Of a DNA stretch of 64,000 nucleotides, positions 34,001-44,640 are shown piece after piece (position 1 is the stretch's first letter; the number at the start of each line of letters is the position of its first letter). Both the position numbers and the translations under genes were made by a program. The notes beneath the pieces are model-generated. The model ran no database searches. It worked only from the letters and a program-made list of their open reading frames with translations, and had not been told where the DNA came from. The DNA comes from Branchiostoma floridae. Taxonomy: Eukaryota > Chordata > Leptocardii > Amphioxiformes > Branchiostomatidae. The DNA lies in the NCBI RefSeq assembly GCF_000003815.2, contig NC_049985.1, positions 5,151,502 to 5,215,501 on the forward strand, in the 5' to 3' direction.

Positions 34001-36961
34001 TTCTGTAGGATCTCGAAGAAGACGACTGCGTCCTTTGCGGCATGAAGAGAGAGAACCCCGTGAGCGAAGACGAGAAGTGCTTCTGTCACCCCATCTCCTC
34101 CTGCACAAAGTGCCACGAGGAGAATCACGCGCGCGCCCAGCCCACCGGCTTCCACCAGTACACATGTCCCACGCACGCCGCCTACCGGAACTACCTGGAC
34201 ATGCTGCTGGGGAAGAAGAACATCTACATCGTGGTGGTTACCGTGGCAACGGTTCCTCTTGTCCTTCTTGCTGACGCGGCAGGTTTGTTTCTTTGTTTGT
34301 TTGCTTGTTGTTTCCTGTTGTCGTAGCAATGTTTGGAACACAAGTCCGGCGATGTGAAAAGGACCACTTGGACGAGTCGCACATCGAGCATAGTGAAGTA
34401 TGAATAATCTTTCGACAATGTTGACTGAAAATGCTGTATCTCAATAATAGAAACTTAAGTGAATTCCTATACATCGGACTGAGATGCGATATTTCAGGAT
34501 AGTTCAGTGTGGTACAATTGAAATGTAACAGAAAACCCACTGCATGCGCTGTTCAGATTTGCGGTTAGAGTTGTATCACGTACAAACGTAGAGTGGTTGA
34601 CTTAGAAGTCTTGCATGCGGAAGATCGTAAGTTCGATACCCGGTCACAATATTCCTTTCATTTTCTATTGTCATGAGTAAATTAACCATTATTGCTCAGG
34701 AATGTAAACAGGAATGAGTCCCATCGTTTTTTCACAAGACTTATCAAAGGAACATCCTGTCAATAGTGCCAAAAACGTCTTAGGGACTTTTCCACAAGTG
34801 GGCCTGCCGCCTGGACAGGCAGTTTTTGGGAACCAAAAGTACGATATAAAAGACAACAACAATACAAAACAGACAAAACATAATTTCACAGCATGCTTTT
34901 GCATATCTATTGACATAAATCTTAGTTTTTCGTTTCCACAAACAGCTCGTCCGGGCCCTGGGTAGGAAATATGACGCAGCCCTTTTTCTGGTATGCCGAT
35001 TGTAGTTAAAGTGTTGTGACTGACAGACTGTATTTTCCTAATGCAGGGCTGAACCTGGGCTGGCTGTACCTGTTCATGGGTGTGCTGATCGGGGCCGCGG
35101 TCATCCCCATCGGCATGGCGCTGTTCTGGGCGCGCACCACGGCGGCAGGGATGATCTCCGGGGCGACTGTCGGCTGCGTGCTGGCCCTGATCTGCTGGCT
35201 GGGCACCGCCGCCAGTTTTCCGGGAGGACTCGGAGGCGGGAACTTCATCAAAAATAGCGGTAAGCAGTCGATATCAATATCTATTTTTCATATTCCGTTT
35301 CACCACATTTGTGGAAAGATTGGCATAACAGATTACTATGACCTTTGCAACATGTTTAGCCAGAGACCAGACTGTAAGGCTTGATCCACTCACACAGGGA
35401 AGGACCCCTGCTCTTTTCGATAAGTGTAGTGGGTTCTTTAAGTTAACGTGCTAGAGGTGTGGTTCAAACACGTGACCTGCATTTAACGCACTATCCAAGG
35501 GATGGCCCTAATCAAGGCTAGGTAACTATAGGATTACGCGATGGTAAAAAAAATGGATTCAAGTTCACCTTTATACCCATATGACAATAGCTTTGCGGGA
35601 CCCTGTTGTCTAATGTTGTTCTCAGGAGACCAGGTGAGCATGATCGTCGGTAATCTGGTCAGCATCCTGTCGGGCGGCGCGATCTGTGCCGTGGTGAGCA
35701 TCGTGCAGAGTTACGACAAGACGGAAGACGAGCTGATGAGAGAGTGGGAGAAGACCCGCAGCGTGGACAACCCTCTAAAGCCCTGGGGACCCACCTACCA
35801 GGTTAGTATAACATACATAAGTATAAGTTACATAGAAGAAGCTGGTGAAGTAATCGGATAAACAACGCAGTCCTGAAAAATCACCAAAGCCTTTGCTACC
35901 TACATATCAGGCCATTAGTCACATGTTCTAAACCTGGACCCACATGCAATGTACATTAATTACCCGAATCGTCGGTGAAGGAACTTTTTGATTCCTATTT
36001 TACCAGAGCGCATACAAAATGACGTCTGCCAACAAACTGAACGACCGCCCGTCCTTCGAGGAGATCCGCCGCTTCTGCCGAAGACCCCGGATGACCGCGT
36101 TGATTGCTGGGATAGGACTGAGTCTCGTTCTGGTTATCATCTGGCCGGCTGGTATGTTGGGGGTAAGCACAGTTTCTGTTTCTGTTTTTATTTTCAGTCA
36201 AGATCGGCACATTCCCACATTGAAAGGACCCTTCAATTGCTAATGTTTTGTATCCTTTGGAGGTTACAATGATGACATGTTGCAGACTTGTGAATCTTGT
36301 TGATAATGACATTTTTTCGTACCTGTTGGCACTGTTAAGGTCTACAACTTTAGCTGGAAAGGGATAACACGCTTAAGGTTCTTTGTCCAAAACATAAGAC
36401 ATAAAGTCACAACCGACATTTTGGTGACAGTCTGTTACCTTAATAACGTCAATACTACGTTGTGGTTCCAAACGTAAGAAATAGTCATATACGCGGATGC
36501 ATCGTGTATCTTTACGTTTGGGACCACATTGTTAGCAGTGACACCTAGCTGCAATGTGAAATAGAGAAATGCCACGAGGAAGGTGATAGACGTTCACCGT
36601 AGACTGAGATTTCATGCCTTGGTTGTGCAAAGAATCTTGTCATCCTGTTGTTCTTTATCTTGATGAAATTATTCACAGAGAGTGCTGTCGGTGTTGTTCT
36701 CATCGTTCATAAGTGTTTTCATCATTGTATCAGGTCGGAGTTATGAACGGTTCCGAGTTCCAGCACTGGGTGAACGTGTCCCAGACCTGGGCCTTCCTGG
36801 CCGCTGCTTTCGTCATCGTCGTGCCGCTGGTGCAGGAGGTCGTGTCCATCTACAAGAACTACCGGGCCAACAAGGAACACGGAAAAGGTGACCAGGAAGT
36901 GTATCAGAATGGGACTGCTACCACAGGCTTGCCACCTGATGCTACAGTAACTCGTCTGTGA
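25008..36961 (+). CDS. DUR3-type urea/solute symporter (sodium:solute symporter family), 13 exons
   Basis: Exons: 25008-25188, 28695-28870, 29776-29892, 30205-30376, 31068-31165, 31898-32128, 32715-32853, 33315-33484, 34009-34282, 35047-35259, 35626-35801, 36007-36162, 36734-36961. All junctions have GT-AG sites and agree in phase, giving about 776 aa. Family signatures of DUR3 transporters are clear: [51 protein letters not shown] and [13 protein letters not shown] followed by DIYKDYI. Fungal and plant DUR3 import urea (and polyamines in fungi) with protons, and invertebrate relatives are annotated as urea-proton symporter DUR3-like. Multiple hydrophobic segments place it in a membrane. The start was chosen because a signal-like hydrophobic stretch follows ([13 protein letters not shown]); upstream codons lack an ATG in frame. 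Exon 9 adds a Cys/His-rich insertion (residues about 435-484) absent from the plant DUR3 I remember. Substrate and coupling ion are inferred from family. Confidence 0.92.
25624..25812 (+). mobile_element. SINE copy in the left arm of the inverted duplication
   Basis: Contains ACCCAGAGGTTCTGGGTT (tRNA-like head), then a shortened body with AGAGTATCTAGCTTTGG and CTCAGATAGGACATAGAACC. Degenerate and internally deleted compared with the copy at 4619. Confidence 0.7.
26074..26155 (-). mobile_element. SINE head fragment in the right arm
   Basis: Minus-strand sequence with ATAACCCAGAGGTTCTGGGT, then ACCGATCTTGTGCCCTTGGG, matching the head and first body block of the copy at 4619. Confidence 0.75.
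26312..26519. mobile_element. MITE with GCGGTCACATAGGTCG termini
   Basis: GCGGTCACATAGGTCG at 26312 and CGACCTATGTGACCGC ending at 26519 are exact inverted ends, and the repeats continue inward with GATCGT and TACGATC blocks. About 208 bp with no open frame. It abuts the right arm of the inverted duplication, and the sequence next to the left arm (GCGCGGTCACAGGG at 25312) looks related, so insertion and duplication may be connected. Confidence 0.75.
29457..29698. mobile_element. MITE with CCCCCTTTCCACTAG termini
   Basis: CCCCCTTTCCACTAGGACGG near 29458 and CCGTCTAGTGGAAAGGGGG near 29694 are inverted ends, in intron 2 of the DUR3-like gene. About 240 bp with no coding capacity. The target duplication is unclear. 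Confidence 0.8.
30437..30680 (+). repeat. Tandem duplications of the exon 4 end and its donor site
   Basis: Starting at 30437 the sequence repeats the second half of exon 4 of the DUR3-like gene, GGGATGCGCCTGCTGGGAGG through ATTGTTATCGGCAAGT. Two shorter copies of the last part, ATC(A/G)TCGGTAAG..CTCGCAAGGCCTGC-like, follow near 30583 and 30637. The first duplicate changes the donor from GGTAAGT to GGCAAGT. No acceptor in the right frame precedes it, so it is probably a non-coding relic. Confidence 0.85.
31200..31340 (+). repeat. Tandem duplication including the exon 5 end and donor
   Basis: The block GTTGAATTTCAATGATTTGG with GATCAGGCAAAAGTAT occurs twice. Between the copies ATTGCCATCCTGGCAAAGGTAA (31256 on) repeats the last bases of exon 5 plus its splice donor. 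This is the second such event in this gene. Confidence 0.85.
31756..31851. repeat. Hairpin plus extra half copy
   Basis: TTGGAGCTAAAGGGTATCAC (31756) is inverted at 31789-31816 and repeated directly at 31818-31851, each followed or preceded by AATAAACT. Small foldback repeat in intron 5. Confidence 0.85.
32405..32600 (+). mobile_element. SINE copy in DUR3-like intron 6
   Basis: A tRNA-like head with AGTGGTAGAGTGTTGGACTC and a B-box GAGTTCGATACC, then GTGCCCTTGGGAAAGGCTCT and a short body. The head differs from that of the 4619 copy, so it is a different subfamily. Confidence 0.8.
34572..34650 (+). mobile_element. SINE head fragment
   Basis: GAGTGGTTGACTTAGAAGTC followed by AAGTTCGATACCCGG, similar to the head at 32405. 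The body is absent. A functional tRNA is unlikely because the acceptor arms do not pair. Confidence 0.55.
35388..35533 (-). mobile_element. SINE 3' part, minus strand
   Basis: On the minus strand it reads CTAGCCTTGATTAGGG, GGATAGTGCGTTAAATGCAG, AAAGAACCCACTACAC and GTGTGAGTGGATCAA, matching the 3' half of the copy at 4619. It sits in intron 10 of the DUR3-like gene. Confidence 0.8.
36459..36527. repeat. Inverted repeat in DUR3-like intron 12
   Basis: GTGGTTCCAAACGTAA and TTACGTTTGGGACCACA form arms of about 16 bp with one mismatch, about 35 bp apart. Possibly the core of a decayed MITE. Confidence 0.6.
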
Positions 36962-37287
36962 GAAGACGAAAAAAACTTTAAATGAAAAATATATATAATT
37001 CTTCAGTACAGCAAAATAACTAATATAGATGTGTTATTTCGTAAACAATGGGTCCAATGTTTGGTAAGGATATCTTAACTATGTCATGATTTTACTAATA
37101 CATTGTATATATGTTTAAGCTTATCTTTATAATCATATAACTGTAACGATGAAGGTTGATGTTACAAAAAAACTGGTGTTTGATGTATAACAAATTGCAA
37201 CTGTATGCAACGCTGTGAACATACGTGTACCCTTTTAACATTTAAGCATTGATATTTTTATATACCGCTCACCCAACTCAAGGTACC

Positions 37288-37293
37288 AATAAA
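37288..37293 (+). terminator. Poly(A) signal of the DUR3-like gene
   Basis: AATAAA about 330 bp after the stop codon at 36961, the first canonical signal downstream. Confidence 0.6.
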
Positions 37294-38494
37294 ACTCAAT
37301 TCCATCATTTATACTACCTCAACTATTTGAGCCGCATTAATTCACATTACCAAGTTTTAAAAAATCGCCACCTCGTATTTATTCTTCTATGAATTACATA
37401 CATGGCTCAAATTCTGTCTTCAAGGTCTCGAATGGCAGGTGATCGATGAATCGCTGCATATATTCTCTGTCAAATGGCGCTTTCAAATCAATCCCTACCT
37501 CTGTGACTAGTCAGTGGGTGATGGATGAAGAAAGAAGATGTTTAGAGATATGTCCCCACCTTCTGAAATAACTTATGACTACAGATCTAACACAAATTTT
37601 GGTCACCCAACCCGGCGGCATGATCACAAGAAAGGACTAAATGTAAATCAAATGTAGACGGAATACTGTGGAGTATAACTTTATAACGTTACGTGTGTTA
37701 ATCAAGAAAACGAGAACGATATCTGACTTATATTCTAAGGGTGGTAAGGAGGTTTTTCCTTGTGTTGTAGTTTGATACTCCGTTAATCTAAATATTCTTA
37801 AAATGTTGACTATATACAATTTGACTACATGCCATTTGTGCATGCCTTTCTTCATTCAGACAATGTCATGAGCTAGTAGTATTTTATCAAACAGCAATTA
37901 CCTTTCCTTATGTGGTGTGAGTCATCTTAGTGGAGTTGTTTATGTTTTACCTTTAAAACGGCATTAAAAAATAAAGGAATGCTTTTAAACCTATATTTGG
38001 GCTGATTTCTTTATTCCTATGTTTTGTTAAATGTTGTGTTTAATACTGGCGAACGGCTGCTTCTTTAACAGGGATTTTGGTCATTGCTGGCCGACGGGAG
38101 GCCATATGGTGATAATGTGCCTGTGAATAATGTGCCTTACTGTACGATACTACCAAATTTCCAGATGGTGATGTGGTTTATAATTCACGAAATTTTATAA
38201 CGCAATATGACGTAATTATGACTAAGGGGGCGAGATCGCTGGGACACCGGACGTCATCGTTGTAGGTGTAAATAGAAATGCTAATTATGGCTTCATTTGC
38301 ATAATTAATTTGCTTCGTTCCATAGTACCATAGTGGTTAATTGCGAGGATTGCATAGTGTGACGCGTGAAATCGTTAGGTGAAGGTGAACAACTGGTCAA
38401 CAACAACCATATGTGACAGTGGGTAATCGGGTAATCACGGAAGTTCGAAGTTGAAGATCCACTTGGGAGGTACAGCGCCATAATCATCATCAAC
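37294..38494. other. Intergenic between the DUR3-like and Kelch genes
   Basis: No coding signal. An ATTTGCATAATTAAT octamer-like box lies at 38295, about 200 bp before the Kelch start. TTCTGTCTTCAAGGTCTCG.ATGGCAGG at 37411 is echoed at 62853-62885 upstream of a Kelch-2 exon, suggesting a shared repeat. Confidence 0.4.
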
Positions 38495-41400
38495 ATGGCT
38501 GCCGCAGACCAAGAACCCCACGTCAGCGAAGTTTGTCCTCGTTCCTTCCAAGACAATAGCTATAGGGACGGGTTTCTTGGAACTGTGGCTGACTTACAGA
38601 AGGCTGGGGTACTGCAGGATGTCGTTATTGAAGTCGAGGACCACCAGTTCCCCTGCCATCGGCTTGTTCTGTCCGCGGCCAGCCCCTACTTCAGGGCCAT
38701 GTTTACAAGTGGCATGGCGGAAAGTCGGCAGGAGACAGTTGTTTTGCAGGTATGGCAAAGCTGGACCAGAAGGCGCAAAACAGGCACATTTAGTAATTAG
38801 TAAAGTAAGAAAGAAGGAGTACGGGGGAGAGGATGGGAAAAGCCGAGATGGACCCTCTTGTGAACGCTTCTGGTTTTGATTACCCCATTCTGTGGCTGAG
38901 TGGTGGGTGGGGGGTGGCAAAAGGTGGGCAGACCTACTAGTACACCCAACTGTGGGGCTGGACACAGCATTCCACTGACGGAAAGTACGGGTTAAGAAAG
39001 TATGCGTCGTCGCGGGTACGGTGCTGTGGCTCCCCTGGGCCGACTGGCCATGGGGCCCCTAGGCTGATTTTGCCCCCCCTCCCCACTTTTTAATAAGTCT
39101 GTTGAGTGGTTGTCTGAGCATCAAATTTGGTTCCTTTTTCCTTTAGTCACTCAGTTTTAGGACACAGGTTAACATGTAAATGTGTTTTGTATGTGAGTTA
39201 ACCTCTTTGGTTAAACAGAATGTTATTTAGTGTATTATCCTATGTACATTTTGTTATTCTACATTTTCTTGTATCTTCACAATAGGTATTTGTACATTGT
39301 TACCTTATTTTTCATGCAGGGTTATGATATAGAAGTTCATGCATTAATGCTCACCTGGGAACGGGTTTTCTGCGCGTGAAGAATTTGCGCGTGCGCGTGA
39401 AAAATCTGCGCGTCAAAAAACAAAGTTCCTGAAATATGTCAGAAAATGTGCAGCAAGGAATTCTAAGGCATAAAAATGTGAACCTATGATATAATTTCCC
39501 ATCTGTTACCTAATTTTTGGTTTGAAAAAAACTGATTTTTAGATCCCTTGGGAATAGGTTAATTTGCATATTTTGAAAATTTCAAAATCAAGTAAATTGG
39601 ACAGAAATACATGGAAAGATTACACATATGATGTTTTATATTGTATAATATAACAATTTGAGGCTTTTCTAAATTCTAGAAGCTAAATTTCATCTTTTTT
39701 GAAGCAGATTGTTTCATGCGCAAATTTCAAACTTTTTTGCGCGTAAAAACTTAACATTGAAAAATCACTTGAAAAGCACTCAGATTGAGATTTTGTACTC
39801 TAGAATGCAGCAATATGATCCTTGATTCCATTTTGCGCCATCTTGTTTGAGCTTTTAAGTATTAAACTGCAAAAACTTTTTAAATCCCTTGGGAATCAGC
39901 TAATTTGCATATTTTCACGCGCAGATTTTTCACGCGCAAGTTTTCACGCGCAACTTTTTCACGCGCACAAAACCCCATCCCGCTCACCTCAGTTTTGCAG
40001 TGACCAGAGGATGTCATGCAAATGATCAACTAAGTAAAGCCTTTGGGTTTTTAATTTTAGCATGACACAATGTTGTGCCCTTGTGAAAGTCACTTTACAC
40101 CTATTTTCTCACTCTACTCTTTTGAAAATGAGTATCAAGCATAACCGCCCATAAGCATATATAACACATCCACTTTTACACACCTAATACTTGCAGGGTT
40201 TGGATGCAGGCATGTTTGAGGAGATTCTGAGTTACATCTACACGGGGACCGTCCGTATGTCCCTGGACAAAGTGCAGCCCATGTACCAGGCAGCCGACCT
40301 CCTCCAACTGCACTATGTGAGAGACACCTGCAGCAGCTACATGGTCATGAGCTTGGCAAGTTCCACCTGTGTGGACATGTACAATTTTGCTGACGCCTTC
40401 TCTGTGGACATGGTCCTGAACCGGTGTCGACAGTGGGTCTGTAGGCATTTTGCTAAGGTTGGTCTTGTTAATATGGTTGATTAAGAGTGTCCAACACTGT
40501 CTATGGGTGACGTTTTTTGTAGACAACCAATTTGATACAATGGCAGGCTGAAACAAGTGTCCTTGTATAAGAATATTCCCTTGTATAAGTTGTATTAACA
40601 TTTTCGGGACAGTGACAATGTTCTCTATCAGCTTTGAAAAGTTCTACAAAAGTTAGAGTCATAGTAATGTGCAAACAATATTTTTAGGACTCAACTTCAC
40701 TTAATAACTGATAGGATGAAACTTTCTTCTGTGCCTTCACAGTATATTTGTTTACTTTTGTGGTGTACTTTTCACAATAGGAGGGAAAATGAAATTTTTG
40801 CACTGTTTTGAATTCACAGGTGAAACAATTAGATCTGTAGTACAGTTGTGATACAATGGGAACGCATATACCCGGCATTAAGAATTCTTGATAGAGAGGC
40901 ACCTCAAAACTGCAAAAAATTGAACCACTGGAAAGGTTGCAAATTTTCAGTATCAAGACACAAATTTGCACAGTGCCACTCATGTACATGTACTCTGCAC
41001 CTCCACAGTTTGTCTCCAGTGAAGAGTTCTGCAGGCTGAGTGTGGATCAGCTGACTGAGATCATCAGCCACGATGAGCTGGATGTTAAAGAGGAGATGAC
41101 AGTGTGGGAGGCTGTGGTGAGATGGGTGCAGCACAACAGGGAGGAAAGGTTGGTACATAAACTGTCAATTCTGAAACTTTTGTACTGGTTTTATTTTGTG
41201 CTGTTGTCCAGTGACCTAAGTGTGAATTCTTCACTCCGCAAAAGTGTATCCCATATATGAGTACTTAGCACTACAGAATTGTTTCAAACACAAATTTAAA
41301 ACCACCAAAAACCTCTGCATAAGTAAAGAATCTACAATATCATACAAAATATCACATTAAAAGAAAATCAGAATACAGTATGGAGGGTCAAAAAAGCTGA

Positions 41401-43755
41401 AGAAATACAAGACTTATTTCTGTGACTAGGTTCTTCAGGTTAGCAGGTCATTGCAATATGGGATTCTTACTACAAAACCACAAATTTCATACCTGCGATA
41501 TTCCAAAATAAATCAACATTTTTTCTTCTTCATTGCATTGCTTGTACAATGATATGTTAGAAAAATGAGCTTCTGTAGCATTTTGTGTTCTGCGGTGATA
41601 AATGATGACACAACACAGATGCAGATTCTCTTCAGCAACGTGATTGCTATAAGTCAGTTCATGGTTTGAACTGCACATGCAGGGTGGTGCATTGTGGGTA
41701 ATAGGTCAAAGGTTAAGGTCACTGAGACATAAATAAAATATATCTAGACATGATTAAGTGTGTTGTAGACAAGAACTGTTTAGGAAGTAGAAACCTTCAC
41801 CTTTGACATTGCACATGTGTAGTACGTATCAGAATCATCTTTATTGACATACAAATACAAGATGAAAGATTAAAATACCTAGGCCAGCCCTTTTTCCAGA
41901 CTTACGATGTGCAGAGGGCGCAAGGTAAAACATATTGAAAAGAACAATCGTGTGCATCGGACTCAGATACAGACTGTTTTAAAATTCTTTAAACATATGG
42001 CACAAGAAGATTGCAAAACTCATATATTGCACTAATTGTCATATTGCACAATCTCATGTAACGATAACAACTATCAGCAGCTTGAGAATAGACCGAGAGG
42101 TTTTTCCCACCCAACTGTATTTCTTGCACAATATATAACATATGAAGTGCATACTGCACACTTTCCTAACTTGCGTTTCAGCTGGCAGACTTCGCGTTCC
42201 TTGTAGCTTAGCCTATTGGTAAACCCTAGTACCTTGTTACCCTGTACCCTACAGACTACACCACCTACCCAGCATCCTCCCTCACATCCGCTTCAACCTG
42301 CTGACCTCAGACGACACGGCAGCCATCTTGGGTCACCCCCTGGTCAGAGAGGATCCTGAGAGGACTGTTATCACGAACTTAGTAAAGGAGAGTTCCAACC
42401 TACCGAGAAGAGTTGGGATGGACTCACTGGAAATGGCTCTTCTTTTCTGTACAAGGTCAGTTGATTACTGTGCAATGTCATGTACTTGACTTATTTCCAC
42501 TTCTTTGGAATGTTCCTTGTGCACTTTTGTTTGCTTTCCTGACATTAATTTGTACCATATTTCTTTAAATTTTGCAGTGTTTTTTTTAAATGAAGACCTT
42601 TATTGCACATTTACATGTTGAAGAGATACAGGTTACAGATACAAAATTAACTGTGTTGGCACTTTTTGCCCCAAACTTGAAACCACCATTACTGCACTGT
42701 ATTGTAGCTATAAAACTGCTACACAGCTGTCATAAAAGTATAGACTATAGAGCTATCTATCATAGAATGACAGTGAATTTTCTACGATAATTATTACAGA
42801 TTAAATCACCATGAACTTTAAAGCATTTACATTAAATTTTTGCTGTCCCTCCAGCTCCAATGAGATCCTCTACATGAACCCTCGTTCAGGGAAATACATC
42901 AGCTGCAGTTACGATTGTGAGAGTCTGCGTTCAGCCGAGGCCATAACAGTTACCAGCAACAATGATATTTACATCCTGGCAGAAGAACCAGAGGATCCCG
43001 ATCTCTTGTACATGTTAGAGTACAACCATGCAGGCAATATGTGGGAATGTGCCAGGCCACCCTCAATGTATAGGCCTGAAAAAGACACCAACTTGGGGCT
43101 TCACTACAAGTGCCTTGTTGAAGCTGATGGGGTTTTATATTACCTTTATGTGGTAAGTAGGAGAATCAGTGCATCAGTGTGGATCAGGAAGTACAACTGG
43201 CAGACAGACCAATGGCAGGAGTGTTCCCGGCTAAAACTCAGAGAAGCAGACGTCGAGTACATGACAACTTTGTCCTGCGGTCCACACCTCTACTTCCTTC
43301 AGAACACAGATTTGCATCGCTACGACCCAGACCAGGACCGCTGGTGCAAGCTGACTCCACCGAAAGTCATGCCTCATCTCTACACAGCTGCCGCACTCGG
43401 AGCAGAGATCTTTTGTGCAGATCATGAATTCACCAAAGCCATGGTGTACCATACAGAGTCAGACTGCTGGCAGATACTTCGGGGCTGGAGAGCAGGACCA
43501 ATGTACATGGACCACACATTTACTCCCAATTTCTTTGTCCTGGAGAACCAGCTGTACTTATTGTTAGAACAGTTTAACGGTATCTATGACACGGCAGAAG
43601 ACTCTCTCATATTTGTGTATGACAGGGCTTCAGATGCTTGGAGTTCTAGAGGCTTGAGGGCCACCTTGCCTATCAAGGATGTAGATAAGGTGTCAGGACT
43701 CCTGTTGCCTGTTGCGCACATGTACCTACCATGTCTAAAAGGGGAGGACAAATAG
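38495..43755 (+). CDS. BTB-BACK-Kelch protein (KLHL-like), 5 exons
   Basis: Exons: 38495-38749, 40197-40457, 41009-41148, 42255-42455, 42855-43755, phases agreeing, about 585 aa. The BTB domain covers residues 42-135 (DVVIEVEDHQFPCHRLVLSA, FRAMFTSGM, LSYIYTG). BACK follows in exons 3-4 (CRLSVDQLTEIISHDEL, VWEAVVRWV, IRFNLLT). Exon 5 holds a diverged Kelch-type propeller with W- and G-containing blades such as KYNWQTDQWQECSRL. Proteins of this layout serve as CUL3 ubiquitin-ligase adaptors or actin-associated scaffolds; the target is unknown. The ATG has a good context (CAACATGGCT). The exon 2 donor AAG|GTTGGT is weak but keeps the frame and matches the paralogue at the other end of the window. 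An orthologous vertebrate KLHL number cannot be given. A poly(A) signal candidate, AATAAA, is at 44610. Confidence 0.92.
39358..39981. mobile_element. 624-bp DNA transposon relic with 8-bp target duplication in Kelch intron 1
   Basis: Left end GGGAACGGGTTTTCTGCGCG and right end (complement) GGGATGGGGTTTTGTGCGCG are inverted repeats of about 24 bp. GCTCACCT flanks both sides (39350-39357 and 39982-39989), an exact 8-bp duplication. Both subterminal zones are packed with GCGCGTGAAAA-type motifs, and ATCCCTTGGGAAT..GCTAATTTGCAT-like blocks occur twice inside (39543, 39886). No transposase. The duplication length fits hAT or P families. Confidence 0.88.
40061..40150 (+). mobile_element. SINE fragment
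   Basis: TTGTGCCCTTGTGAAAGTCACTTTACAC-type block followed by TTTGAAAATGAGTATCAAGC. Body fragment lying directly before Kelch exon 2. Confidence 0.75.
41820..42180. other. Probable retroposon remnant in Kelch intron 3
   Basis: ATCTTTATTGACATACAAATACAAGATG at 41833 read on the minus strand looks like a LINE or retropseudogene 3' tail (TCAATAAAGAT). A comparable CTTTATTGCACATTTACATG is at 42598. No coding part is recognisable. Confidence 0.35.
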
Positions 43756-43784
43756 AGCACAGAAGATCAACAGGTAAAGTGGCG

Positions 43785-43905
43785 TTGTGTTGGCATAATG
43801 GCTAGGGTGGCATGGCTAACCCAGAACCAACCCAGAGGTCCTGGGTTCAAATTCTTGACATACCCCTGATGTTGTGTCATTTGAAAAGGCACTTACCAGT
43901 AGCAC
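43785..43905 (+). mobile_element. SINE fragment in the Kelch 3' region
   Basis: Head with ACCCAGAGGTCCTGGGTTCA and a GATGTTGTGTCATTTGAAAA body start. It lies 30 bp after the Kelch stop codon, so it may be transcribed as 3'UTR, or spliced out from a GTAAAG site at 43773. Confidence 0.65.
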
Positions 43906-44640
43906 AACTTTGTTTACTCAGTGCAATGGGACTTCGTTTTTGGATGTAAATGGTAGTGAAATTAGAGTTTGTACTTCACCTTCGAATAGTGGCAATACCG
44001 TGCTCTGGACAAACTACTGCCGCTATGGCCTCAAAAGTCTCTGGGACTACCTTATGTTAACTTTTTTGGATTTATAGAAACATTTATATATATACATTTT
44101 GCAGTAAATTTTGATATAGAGGTACGATTAGTTTCAGGTTAGGTTCCGAACAGAATAATCATTTGTGATTGGTTACAGACCTATAGTGATATGTAGGCTT
44201 CATCTGTATTTTTCTATTTCCTTTAGTGTTGTGATATCTAGTCAGACCACGTGAAATCCTGTTATGTTACAAATGCATGCACACAGGGTGCAGAACCAAT
44301 CTAACAACATGGCAGTGTCAAGACCGTCTTATTTAGTTTGTTTGCTAGTTTAACTGGCTGTGAGTCATTGTATAAGTATTTTTATTTTTCTATTCTTTTC
44401 CAAATTGATCAACAAGTTGAAACTGTTTTTTTGTATACAATGGACACTATCCCTTTATAACGATTTATTATTTTCTGATTTGTTAACTTTATATTATCAT
44501 AGTTTAGCTTTGATGGAGGATGAAGTAGAACAAGCCCGACGTTTTTTTCTCTCTCACTAGCACATGTTCTTTTTTGCTCTATGTTTTGTTTATTAATTGT
44601 AAATGTACGAATAAATAGATGTCAAATGCCAAATCACACA

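Noticed and set aside
34572-34650. tRNA gene
   Set aside because: B-box present but the acceptor and anticodon arms do not fold convincingly; it matches the SINE heads in the same window.
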